NCBI GenBank assembly: GCA_025738555.1
Contig: JAOVFP010000003.1
Coordinates: forward strand, 4,960,001-5,024,000
Length of the DNA stretch: 64,000 nt
Reading direction: 5' to 3'
Source of the DNA: Cyathus striatus
Taxonomy: Eukaryota > Basidiomycota > Agaricomycetes > Agaricales > Nidulariaceae
Part shown: in pieces, positions 1 through 9,732 of the stretch
How positions within the stretch are numbered: position 1 is the stretch's first letter
Layout of the letters: the number at the start of each line of letters is the position of its first letter
Made by a program: the position numbers and the translations under genes
Notes under the pieces: generated by a model
What the model saw: only the letters and a program-made list of their open reading frames with translations
Told to the model about the DNA's origin: nothing
Database searches by the model: none

Positions 1-93
1 AAATAACAGCTCACCATGCACAGATCACCTCGAGGTATTCAAATTTTACCAGTATATGCCATTTCTTCATTAACTAACGTGAACCACTTATAG

Positions 94-1001
94 TGCTAGG
101 GCAGAAATCCTCAGCGTTGAAGCCAGGGCTGGCAATTACAGCATCAAAGCAACCAGTATAGCAGAAGTTGAGGAAAGTGCCAAAAAGACCAGTAGTGGTG
201 TAAAGCTTGTTGAGATGACGGAGACAGAGTATATTGAGGAAACCGAGATAGCCGTAGTGGGCTTGGACCTGGACGAAAGTGCGAAAACACTCGAAAATAC
301 TTTGTATGTGCTTGAACAAGCTGCATACAATGCTTCAGCTATGCCAGAGCTCGAAGAAGAGTTGTCCCATACATCATGGGATCAGCCAAACGATTGTACA
401 CAATTTAAAAAGCCCATACCGGATGTTTATGAGGATGCGAGAACTTTGTGGGTCTTCAAAGGTACCAGCATACAATCCAGTCGTATTTCTCCAGAAGCAA
501 AAAGCAACTCTGTGGAGTTAGAAATACTGGTATCAGGATTTTCTGCCAATGACACTGTGAGTATTGAACAATTGCTCATGTGACTTCCTTAAATTAATTA
601 ACTTACTGGGGCACAAGTCCTTTACTGTAACTACCCTGGCTGTAGCTTCCGCTAGCGAAGATGGTGCATGTCCAACTTCACAGCATGCTTCTGCTTCACT
701 GTCAACCAAAGTCGTTGTCATCAAAAAAGTTCCTAGTCGTCAAAAAAGAATCCCCAAAGTGTACCAGTTGAATATTTGTTTATGCAGTGAGGTTTTCAAC
801 GACTCACTTGATACTGCAGTAAACTGCAATCAGGCAGGATGTGAAACTGAGTGGGTGCGTATTTATCAACACATCTTTACTACATACACACCAATCATGC
901 TCACCTGTTCCATCCAACAGTATCATCTTGAATGTATTCTGAGGGACCGCTTCCATGCAACTGGATTGCAATGCTTTTCGGGTCACCGATACGGGAGGTA
1001 G
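94..1001 (+). CDS. 3' end of a gene entering from the left edge; acidic region plus PHD-like zinc finger, transposase-like
   Basis: Only the 3' part is in the window. Reading is open from a 3' splice site (AG at 92-93, with a CTAAC branch-like motif just upstream). Likely exons are 94-560, 646-854 and 921-1001. The last intron (855-920, GTGCGT...CAG) falls between Trp and Tyr and joins CETEW to YHLEC. With the preceding CLC and CNQAGC this gives a PHD-like C4HC3 pattern, although the final Cys pair is poor (LQCFS). The middle is acidic and unrecognised. Fingers of this kind sit at the C terminus of several transposase-like proteins repeated in mushroom genomes; that assignment is from general knowledge. 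The stop lies 10 bp before a solo LTR. The donor at 561 was chosen by frame; 557 (GTGAGT) is a better splice signal but leaves the wrong phase. It may be a decayed copy. Confidence 0.45.
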
Positions 1002-1011
1002 TCTGAGAGGG

Positions 1012-1673
1012 TGTCATATCCCGTATCGCCTACCTCCAGACTCCTATGCTTTACTCCGCCTTTTCCTTTGCTTACTCCGAACCTTGCTTACACTCTTAGT
1101 ATTACATACTGATTACTGTACATAGATTACTCTTGTTTCCTTTCTTCTGTTCTACTGAGCTATCCCCTCAGTAATGTAGTATACATCTCATAGTGAGTCA
1201 CTTATCATTCTTAAGTGCACCACTATCTGTTTTACTTTACACCGCCATACGCGCTCACTTCTCTGATGCATTTTATTATGTTTAATTAGTTATAGTCTTC
1301 ATTCTATGTATGCCTACCCTGACCGTACTTCTCTGCTGGCCTTGGCCAGCGGCCTTTACTTACTCCGAGTCTCTAGTATTTAAGTAGTACTTGATTTGTA
1401 CTTAGACTTTAGTTTCGTATTGAACTACATCCTCACCCTTTCGTCTGACTTGAGTTACACCTCTCATCTTCTGTCTCTTGTCTTCTCCGAAGGGCTTGCC
1501 CTTACTCCGAAATCCAGGACCAGGAATCCCAGGGGCGCAGCACATAAGCTGAAGCCGAAGTCCTACCCCCTGAGTTATCATTCTCTGCCTTCGTCTATTT
1601 CTCACCCCTTGTTTCTCTGCAGTCACTCTCTCGTACTCCGCCGCCAAGTCAGGCTAGGGGCACGGTCGTGACA
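1012..1673 (+). repeat. Solo LTR of a Ty3/gypsy element, 662 bp, with 5-bp target duplication
   Basis: The sequence starts TGTCATATCC and ends GTGACA, so it has a TGTCA/TGACA inverted terminus. It is flanked on both sides by GAGGG (1007-1011 and 1674-1678), a perfect 5-bp target-site duplication. No internal element sequence is present, so it is a solo LTR left by LTR-LTR recombination. It shares a core (GCGCAGCACA.AAGCTGAAGCC) and a similar start (TGTYATATCC) with the LTRs of the chromovirus at 8132-15741 read on the minus strand. It is therefore a related family in plus orientation. The small ORFs inside it are not genes. Confidence 0.85.
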
Positions 1674-2035
1674 GAGGGAGTAATTGAGCACAAAAGTAGA
1701 GGTGGTGTTGGTTGGCGTTGGTGGCTGGTAGAGTCATCTAAAAATAGAGTACATACCGCATTTGGTAATTAATCGGCTTAGTCAGCTCCAATAGGTAGAT
1801 AGGGTACCCCAGCTTGATGATTTCAAAAAAATCGACCCCAGGTCGATTATTCTATTTCGTGAGCACCCTTGAGTTTCATTCCACTTAACTACTTCTCTGA
1901 ATTCTACATCATCCAGATTCCACTCTTACCTACCTCATTGCAACTCATTGTCAAATCCATATGATGTTTTCAACCAATTCATAATAATTACATGTATGTA
2001 CATATGTATATATTCAGCATACTTATATCACATAC
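1674..2035. other. Intergenic, no gene seen
   Basis: AT-rich sequence between the solo LTR and the small hAT element. I see no reading frame, RNA gene or repeat structure in it. Confidence 0.5.
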
Positions 2036-2860
2036 TAGTGTTGTTGCAGCTCGGCTTGAGGAGCCGCAGCCGCTTGAGCTGAGCCAGTTCCGCTAATAGC
2101 TGTAGCCGGGTTTACGGCTAACAGCTAGGGCAGCTAACTGTACAGCTAAGGATCTTAGCCTACAGCCTTCCTAATTAGGATAATGCTTCAGCTTTGGTCA
2201 CTCACTGGCAACTTCTGATTGAATTGCTTGTGCTCCTCATGATTCCTGCATGCTCCCTTTACCTATACCGTTATTATTGAGCATAAATTTCATTATTTAT
2301 TGTATTTGATGTTGTCAGTGGATACATTTGTACCACGGTTGTTGGAATTTCAATTAGTGTTTCAAATAGACCAGTGATTAATTATCTTGACAAAACCAGT
2401 GCACTCCAAGCTGCATCTTTGTATTACTTACTAACCTCAGTCATGTAATTGTTCAGGACTTGGATACGAAATTTTAAACATTAAAATGGCTCTGCTTCAT
2501 TGAAAGGGTTCTTTTTCTGACCATTATATGATGTTTACTTTGCTGGTACTAAGCAGTGTTCTCAAGGAGTCTCAATCATCGTCTAAATCATGTAACTCAT
2601 GTTGTATTTATCAAAAGCCGTACATTCTCACATTATACTATTAATTACTACATTGCATGATATTAAAAATTAAATGTGCTTAAGAAAACTTGAAGTATGC
2701 CTAACTTCTATTGTAACACAGTCCTGCCAATATACATTTCCCTAAATAGTAAAGTTAGCTGTGGCTTAGCCGACTAGCTGAGCTGGTGTTAGCCAATTCA
2801 CTGGTTTAGCTGCCTATAGCTGAGCCGAGCTTCACCGTATCCAGCCCTTTCACATCACTA
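2036..2860. mobile_element. Non-autonomous hAT-type element with 8-bp target duplication
   Basis: Terminal inverted repeats begin TAGTGTTGT on the left and, on the opposite strand, TAGTGATGT on the right. Just inside each end is a shared AGCTCGGCT-rich block (2046-2160 and 2755-2835). The 8 bp TCACATAC directly flank both ends (2028-2035 and 2861-2868), the target-duplication length typical of hAT elements. The 825-bp interior is AT-rich and has no transposase frame, so movement would depend on a transposase in trans. The AGCTCGGCT-type end recurs at 4639-4760 in the zinc-finger gene. Confidence 0.8.
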
Positions 2861-3601
2861 TCACATACATCTGCAGCGGGCCATCATAGGGCAACGCTTG
2901 ACAGCTTCAAGAAAGCTACCGGCATGTACAATGCCGGGTAACAGAAACTGATCTTATTTTTGACCGCCGTAGTGCTGCCGTTGGCCTGTGATTAAACTCG
3001 CGTGGCATTCAGATCGGAGGATCTGACACCTCTTGTCCCCAATGATAAACTCCGACCGTCACCCTATCACCTTGCATTTGGCCTTCTCGCTGTGATTAAA
3101 CTCGCGTGGCATTCAGATCGGAGGATCTGACACCTCTTGTCCCCAATGATAAACTCTGACCGTCACCCTATCACCTTGCATTTGGCCTTCTCGCCACTTT
3201 TCCTTAGTTCCCTCTTCTGAAATTCCTCTGAGCCACTCGAAGACATGTCCTCGAGGCAAAGACCTCATCACCTACCTATATGGGCTATTTTAGAGCAACT
3301 TGTCTTGGCCAATCCGCCCATTTTCTTTTTCTACTAAGCGAGTGGCTCAGGCTATGTCCCCCTGCCCTACTTGGTTATTCCCCCCCTTCCTTCTATAACA
3401 GGTAGAAATGACAGTGAATGAAAACCAATCCACCATTTTTTTTGAATGCATAAATAAGCGAGGGGGGGGGGGGGCATGGAAGGGTCTCATAATCAGCTCA
3501 TCGCCCCATTCTAAATTACCTCCTTCTCCTACTCCCCTGTGTTTATCGCCATCCTCAGTTTCTCCATACCTTATCCAACAAGTGGAGACTTGAAGTTGAA
3601 G
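2861..3601. other. Intergenic upstream of the zinc-finger gene
   Basis: Holds a 104-bp tandem duplication (listed separately) and a run of 13 G at about 3462-3474. No convincing gene. It probably includes the promoter of the zinc-finger gene, but I see no clear TATA box. Confidence 0.5.
2986..3193. repeat. 104-bp direct tandem duplication, two copies
   Basis: The units 2986-3089 and 3090-3193 are head to tail and differ by a single C/T at the ACTCYGACC position. The near identity points to a recent local duplication. The unit does not code. Confidence 0.9.
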
Positions 3602-4733
3602 ATGCCCCGTGCTCCCAAGGGCAGAGTCATGCATGTGACACCAGTCACCCAGATATTTGTTGGTTCATTTGTTTTGTTTATTGCTCGTGATTTCTAAAAT
3701 ATACTAATATAGCCATGCGATCTTTGTGGAATGGAATTCGCGCGCAAGCACGATTTGAGTAGACACTCGCGAAGTCACAGCACCAGTGAAAATAGAATTT
3801 TCAGATGTCATTGGGAAAACTGCCCATTCACGGCTAACCAACAGGGAGGCTTGGATGCTCACATAAATACACAGCATGTTCTCCATTCTCCCATCTTTTT
3901 ATTTGTGCTAATATACTACATTCTTCAGCACTGGTGCTAAGCCTTACAAATGCAATTTCTGCGTAGAAACCTATGGCGATAGAAGCTCTCGCTCTCGCCA
4001 CATGCGCAAAAAACACGTCGACGAGTACACCCCAGCTGCCAGAAAGCCAAGGACTGTCCCAAAGAAGAAGCGGCCCTTCGCTTACTCTCCATACCCCAGT
4101 CAATCAGTCGCTCCGCCCATCCAAGGTGCCCTTAATACTTTCCCCTATTCCTCTCTCGAATATTATTCATCACCTATGTCACTTGAATCAAGTGCTTCGA
4201 GCTCATCATGCGCCTCCAGTGGCCTGACTGCGCCTTCTCCAGAGTTTTATTTGGCCCAAGAGCCGAGCTACTACACTCCTGACAGAGATTATTGCACGCC
4301 GGAGAATTCATTCACATCGGGGCTTAATTTCCTCATCCAGCCCATCCAGCCCACCCAGCCCACCGCTGATGCTTCATCCACACCATCCCTTGTTGAAAAG
4401 CCCGACGATGCTGCTTTTTTTGGCATAAGCGCCCTTTGCGATATGGCTTCCCAAGTCCTACCGGCGAAGGGCCTTCATCAAGTGGTCAATGATGAGCTTC
4501 CTGATGTCTCGAATAACGAGGAGAAACCTCATGATTTTGATAGCCTCGACCTAGTAGACGCTATCAATTTCGACTTGCTAGGGCCAACTGACGATAATGC
4601 TGTATTGAACTTCCCTTCGTGGAATCAGGACTCAGAGATAGTGATGTTAACGGCCCAGCTCAGGACCGTCGAGCTGTTGAGCCGAGCTGTATTTGAGCTG
4701 AGCCGAGCTGCAAATAATGCTAACAGCTATTAG
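3602..4733 (+). CDS. C2H2 zinc-finger protein, probable transcription factor
   Basis: Three exons: 3602-3658, 3713-3873 and 3929-4733 (1023 nt, 340 aa). Finger 1 (about residues 21-41) reads CDLCG...F...L..H...H. Finger 2 is C-x4-C...H-x3-H. Finger 3 starts YKCNFC and ends H-x4-H. Fingers 2 and 3 are joined by TGAKPY, the classical Kruppel-type linker. That linker appears only if intron 2 is taken as GC-AG (3874-3928, GCATGT...CAG); a GT donor four bases on gives an immediate stop. After the fingers come a basic stretch (RKPRTVPKKKRP, a likely nuclear signal), a Ser/Pro/Tyr-rich region and an acidic tail. The last ~30 residues and the stop lie in a transposon end. Likely a nuclear DNA-binding regulator; the target is unknown. 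Intron 1 (3659-3712) has a weak GTTGGT donor. Confidence 0.7.
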
Positions 4734-4760
4734 CCGCGGCCGGCCGCTTGCTAACGGCTC
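4639..4760. repeat. End fragment of a hAT-type element overlapping the zinc-finger gene tail
   Basis: From TAGTGATGTTAACGG onward the sequence is a chain of AGCT/GAGCCGAGCTG blocks. They match the inner end blocks of the element at 2036-2860 (GCAGCTCGGCT, TAACAGCTATTAGC). I could not find a matching opposite end or target duplication, so it is probably a truncated copy. It encodes the last ~30 residues and stop of the zinc-finger protein. Confidence 0.55.
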
Positions 4761-6688
4761 AAGTATGTCCTCCAATTCCGGTGATGTGTCCCCTGTTATT
4801 ATTCGATCCATAGATCTGGGTCAAATGCGGTAATTTTTGATACCGGCGAAACCCGCGAACACGCTGGCTCATTCACGCAGCTGAACCAAGTGTTTGGCAT
4901 TGACCTCCCGTTATTTGGTTACGCGCGCGCATGGATGCATTGTAAGTACTTATTACAGAAAGTGAATGTCAATGGAGGTATACTATTTACACAGGGAAAC
5001 TAATTTCGAAATAAATGCCAGAGTACTTATTTATAGATATGTAAGTGGAAGGCATGTAATTGTAAATGGCTAGCTTGCTGTAAATTAAATATATTCAATA
5101 AAATGCGAAATTATATCTCTATTTAGTATTAAACACAGACCAGTAGCCAGAAAGAACTGGCAGTGGGCTTTTACTGGGTTCACCATACCAGCTGGTACCA
5201 TGTTTGTAGTCTGATGTTGGTTGGTATGCAATGTTTAATCAGTATGTGGCCTTCAATTTAAGTAATATAGTAGTTGTACACTGATCTTATGTAGATTGAT
5301 TCAAAATGGTTGAAGTTATACATTAAAAGAGCAGCAGTACAGTGTATTTCTTCCCATTTAAATGAAACCCAATAAAATATGAGCTTAAATTATATGTAAA
5401 ATCACCAGGAAGTATTTGCAAAGAAGAAATAATAAATAATAAATGCAAGAATAAAAAACACCAGTAGGGTTACTAAAATGATGCAATGTATTAACTAATA
5501 CCTACAAGTGTATGATAAATTTAATATATTTAAGAATAGTGTGTTGAACCATTAAATAAATGGAGACAGAATATTGCAAAATGGTTCCAGCTCCCGGGGA
5601 AAGAGCATTACTAGAAGCAAGCCAGAAGTATATTTGTGTGTGCACACTATGTACATACTTAAGTACTTCGATTAGTAATACTGGTGGTACCTAACCATGC
5701 AAATTGGCTCACGAAATGGTACATAAACACCCAGCTGGACAGGCAGGCTGATTCATCTTGACAGATAATTGAGCCGTGAGAATGCTGATGTACCTGAGAG
5801 ATCCAATCAGATAATAACAGGGGACTACAAACTCCTCCAATTCCTTCCAATTTTGGAATTCCCATCTTGCCACATGAGCATAACAGAGGTTATGTAATTT
5901 TGATGGTTTGACAGGGTTGCCTTAGGGTAAGTGCCACATTGGCAGCCCTAACTGCACCTCATTTCCCCTTCATCTTCCAATCTCCTCACAGAAGCAAGTA
6001 GTGTAGAAAGTAGTGTGTGCTAATGCATATAATGTAGTATATAGTATTTATAAAATAGAATAATTCTATATATCTTCTGCAATTATTGTGCTGTGAACAT
6101 TTGGTGAACATACAATTTAGTATACTAACCAAATACTAACCAATGAAATACTTTTGAGGACCTTCCTCGAAACTTAACTAGTGTGTTTAATAGATGAGGC
6201 CTACTTATGTAATGACCTTCTAAATATATAAACCCTAGGCATAGCCCACTACCCATCTTTCCTTGACAGGTGATGGGGGCATGCAGAAAACAGGGAAGAC
6301 CAAGAGTGAGTGAAACAAATGTTGTTAAATTTCTGTAAGAAAGTAGCAGTACAAGTTTGGGAATACAGAAAAGTAAGCGAGAGTTTTAAAGTTTTCATAA
6401 GGAGACAAGTCACAAAAGTACATAAGAGCAACATAAGAGGTACACAAAAAAAGAAGTAAAATTACAATAGATAGTGTTGTAAATACATAGAGTATGTTGA
6501 GGCAGCTACTTGAAGGGAAGAAAGCCAGATGCTTGCTCAATATTGCAAACAACTGACTGCATCTGACATCACTAAATTTGGCATAAGAATAAAGATACTC
6601 TTGTTATGCACCAGATAAAATCATATAAAATCAGCAAAGTACATATTCCTAAAGATAAAATCATGTATTGTAAACTCCCAGAAAATCT
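4761..6688. other. AT-rich intergenic region, no gene seen
   Basis: About 1.9 kb of AT-rich, CpG-poor sequence. The few short open frames have neither coding character nor splice structure. I see no recognisable element. Confidence 0.5.
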
Positions 6689-7140
6689 ACTGCGGCCGAC
6701 CATGTAAGTGGCCACCCATGGTAAGTGGCCACTGAGTGATTTAAGCAACCATAGCACTGAATTGAGCTCAGATTTTTAGTGATATGTAAAGAAATATACT
6801 GTACCTGCCTATATGTGAAGTATTAACTCTAAATGGGCTCAGTGTGTAAAGATATGGCAGCTAAAAGTGGTGAAAATGTGGATGCAGCCTCAATTTGCTA
6901 AGCTTTCACATGCTGTCCCAAGAATCATCTTGCTACCTCTCCACTCTAACACTATGATAGCCTGAAATAAAAACACTGTTTGGTACATAAATAGATTATA
7001 TTTATATCCTAGGTCATAGAAACTGCTGATATTATCCCAACATATGTAGATTTAGAACACAATTGGTACATACATGTTTTCTACTCACTTGTGCAGGCCT
7101 ATATTTGCATGAAGCTCAAAGGCCATAGAGAAGTCCTTTT
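6689..7140 (+). repeat. Left long terminal inverted repeat of a DNA-transposon-like element
   Basis: Begins CTGCGGCCGACC after a TA dinucleotide. Read outside-in, it matches the reverse complement of 15790-15742 continued at 8131-7741: shared landmarks are AAGTGGCC, GTGATTT, AATTGAGC, GTGATATGTA, AATATACTGTA, GGCTCAGTGTGTAAAGATATGG and GAAGCTCAAAGGCCATAGAG. The arm is ~450 bp and imperfect (roughly 80-85% by eye). No transposase lies in the ~590-bp loop, so this is a non-autonomous or foldback-type element. The superfamily is uncertain; the TA flank would fit Tc1/mariner. Confidence 0.65.
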
Positions 7141-7740
7141 ACTTAGAATTTTTGGGAACCTTCAATATAGGATTGTAACTTTAGGAATATGTAGTTTGCT
7201 TAATTTATACAATTTTTTGTGGTGTATAAAAAGATCATTTTTATTTTTATGCTAAATTTAGTGGTGTCAGATGCAGTAAGTTGCTTGCAATATTGGGCAA
7301 ACATTGGGCTTAACAGAAGTTAGGGAAGTACTTAATATGCTCTGAACAATATATTCTTGCAATTTTATGTGCAGAAAGTTCCCTACCAATGAGATATCAT
7401 CTTATTAGTAGGACAAGAACTCCGCAGATCAGTCCAGGTGAAGCACATATAGCTGATCTTGGTTTGTCAGCAGCTCAAGAAGTCTTAGCTTATTGTATGA
7501 TCAAGGGTCATCTAATTTCTCACGTGTGGCAGGTTTCCCTGTAAACTGTAATTTGGAGTCTCGGTAACAAATAAATTCATTCTGAGCTAGATACTTCACC
7601 TAAAAATCTAAAATACTCAGGATATTTAAATGAATAGTATGCACATAGATTTGAAAAAAAATTTTGGGCATATGGCAACTTGAAAAGGCTCATGAAGTTG
7701 TACAAGTTGAAATGGCCACTTACATGGTCGGCTACAGTAA
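7141..7740. other. Loop of the inverted-repeat element
   Basis: AT-rich interior with no coding frame. An extra copy of the terminal motif (GGCCACTTACATGGTCGGCTACAG, 7714-7737) lies at its right edge, pointing outward. This suggests a nested or rearranged second element end. Confidence 0.45.
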
Positions 7741-8131
7741 GTAAAGGGATCACTCTATGGCCTTTGAGCTTCATGCAGATATGAGCCTGTGCAGGTGAGT
7801 AGATACCATGTATGTATTAATTGCATTCCAAATCTACATATATTGGGACCATATCAGCAATTTCTATCACCCAGGATATCAGTAAAACTGATTTATATAC
7901 CTAACTGTATTTTTATTTCAGCCTATCATGGTGTTAAAGTGGAGGGGTAGCAGGATATTTCTTGAGGCAGCATGTGAAAGATAGCAAATTGAGGCCACAT
8001 TGACATTTTCATCACTTCTTGCTACCATATCTTTACACACTGAGCCTGGTTAGAGCTAAAACTTCGGATATATGTAGCTACAGTATATTACTATACATAT
8101 CACAAAAAAACCAGGCTCAATTTGGTGCTGT
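7741..8131 (-). repeat. Inner part of the right long inverted repeat (interrupted)
   Basis: Its reverse complement aligns with 6724-7140. It stops at the chromovirus insertion point and resumes at 15742 after removal of the element and one GCTGT copy. The rejoined text gtgatttgagggaccACAGCacc aligns without a gap to gtgatttaagcaaccATAGCact in the left arm, confirming the insertion point. Confidence 0.65.
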
Positions 8132-8896
8132 TGTTATGTACCGATTCTCTTCCTGCTTAGAAGTGGTTGCGAAGACACCCGGAGGGTGTGGGAGAACTAT
8201 AACGGAAACCCGAAGTAAGTACGGGTGCGGAAACGTAGAGCGGGAGTGCGGAAAGAACCGTGGCTTCAGCTTGTGTGCTGCGCCGCCTGGATATCCCCAG
8301 GGAATGGTTCGTATTTCGAGTAAGATGATATGTAACAAAGGAAGACGTTCTAGAGTATAAGAGAAGGCTTCGCCACTACACTAGGTAGCGGGAGAGAAAC
8401 CCGAAGGAAAACCCGGAGCGGGTTTCGGAACTTAGAGTAGGAAGAAAGTGTACAGAGTTGATACGAATACTAAAGACTACCTATTACATCTGGAAGACTA
8501 CTTATACTAAGTAGGAACCTGTAGATACGAATGTAGAAGTATTATACAAAGGACAAGTCAAAGGAGTAAGTAGGAAATGAAGTCTTGGCAAAGCGGAGTA
8601 GGGCGCAAATGACGCGCTCAGAATGAAGAATAAGGAACTAATCTACAAAGGCCATAATGAAACGTATAAGTAGGAATGGAAGGGAGGAGTAATAGAATGA
8701 TGACGCGGTGAGGCCGTCATAAGAGAAAGTACGTATCCGGGATACCCGATAGAAAACCCGACGGGTTCCGGGTACGTTCCCGGGCGGGAACGTCGGGAAG
8801 TGTAAACCCGAAGCGGGTACGGACCGGGAACGGACCGGGTATGTTGGAAGGTCACGTGGGAACGTCGGCACGATGTATCCGGACACGGATATAACA
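8132..8896 (-). repeat. 3' LTR of the chromovirus
   Basis: 765 bp, TGTTAT...ATAACA. Identical to the 5' LTR except T/C at the sixth base and one G missing in a GGGG run near 8607. The open frames inside it are not genes. Confidence 0.95.
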
Positions 8897-8910
8897 GTAT
8901 CCCCCTTTTA
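8897..8910 (-). promoter_or_regulatory. Polypurine tract of the chromovirus
   Basis: On the minus strand the sequence abutting the 3' LTR is TAAAAGGGGGATAC, a purine run suitable for priming plus-strand DNA synthesis. Confidence 0.8.
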
Positions 8911-9732
8911 GGGCCGAGCCCACGAGGTCATACTGTGTGCGAGAAAATATAACTAAAAATAATACAAGAAATCCTATTGGTCAGTGAATGTTCAAATAAC
9001 AGAAAGAGAGCGCATCTGATTCCTTTGGCAAGGGAAGTAGCAAAGGTGTGAACTACAAGTTCCTGAGTAAGTTCCAGCAAGTCGTAGCTGAACCCGAGAC
9101 CTATTAACACTGCCCATGGATGTGGAAGGACATGTGCATCAATATTCCACTGGTAGCCATTCGTTCCGGATGTTCCGGTAATGTGGCAAGCTTAGTTGCA
9201 CTGCCGATTGTATATCCGACTGAGATGAGTGTCGGAACTGGGTTGGAAGCATCGGAAGAGTTGGGAATGGATGGGGAAGTGATTGGAAGATATTGGATGA
9301 GGTCTGGGTTGGATGCGGAAGTAGCAGGAACTGCCGGGGAAAATGCAGGAAGCATTGGAAGATAGCGTAGTCTATCAAGTTGAGTTACAGATGTCATGAT
9401 GCCAATTTCCAGGTGGTAGGCAAACTCGATAAGTTGTCCTGAGATGTTTCCAAGGTATCTGGGCACATTGTCCATGTTTCCATATTGAAACCTTGCTCGT
9501 GGAATGCCTCCGGGATCCGGATGCATATGAGGAAGTTGTGACGGGTGCCGGAATTGCGTCGGAAGGTGTGGAAGTAGCTCGGGTCGAGTTGCAGACGCAG
9601 AGGGAGTGATGGAAATGGTCGTAACACGTTACCAAGAATTAATGTACTTGTATCTCGCTTTTTGGATGTTATTCGTTGTTTTTGGTTTTTGTATAAGGTG
9701 AAACTGCAAGCGGATAATAAGTAACGTGAAAT
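8911..9732 (-). other. 3' internal region of the chromovirus between pol and the PPT
   Basis: About 820 bp. Two overlapping minus-strand frames (9635-9375, 86 codons; 9526-9104, 140 codons) have a moderately protein-like composition and could be pieces of a frameshifted small ORF. I recognise neither, see no domain and would not call a gene. Confidence 0.4.

Noticed and set aside
5659..7774. Minus-strand frames of 60-75 codons across 5.6-7.8 kb
   Set aside because: AT-rich chance frames, several inside the inverted-repeat element.
8638..8886. Open frames inside the chromovirus LTRs (also 15483-15731)
   Set aside because: The same frames recur in both LTRs and overlap promoter and terminal sequence; they are repeat shadows.
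9375..9635. Small 3' ORF in the young chromovirus as an env-like gene
   Set aside because: Short, frame-inconsistent, no signal peptide, no recognisable domain. Left as an unassigned region.
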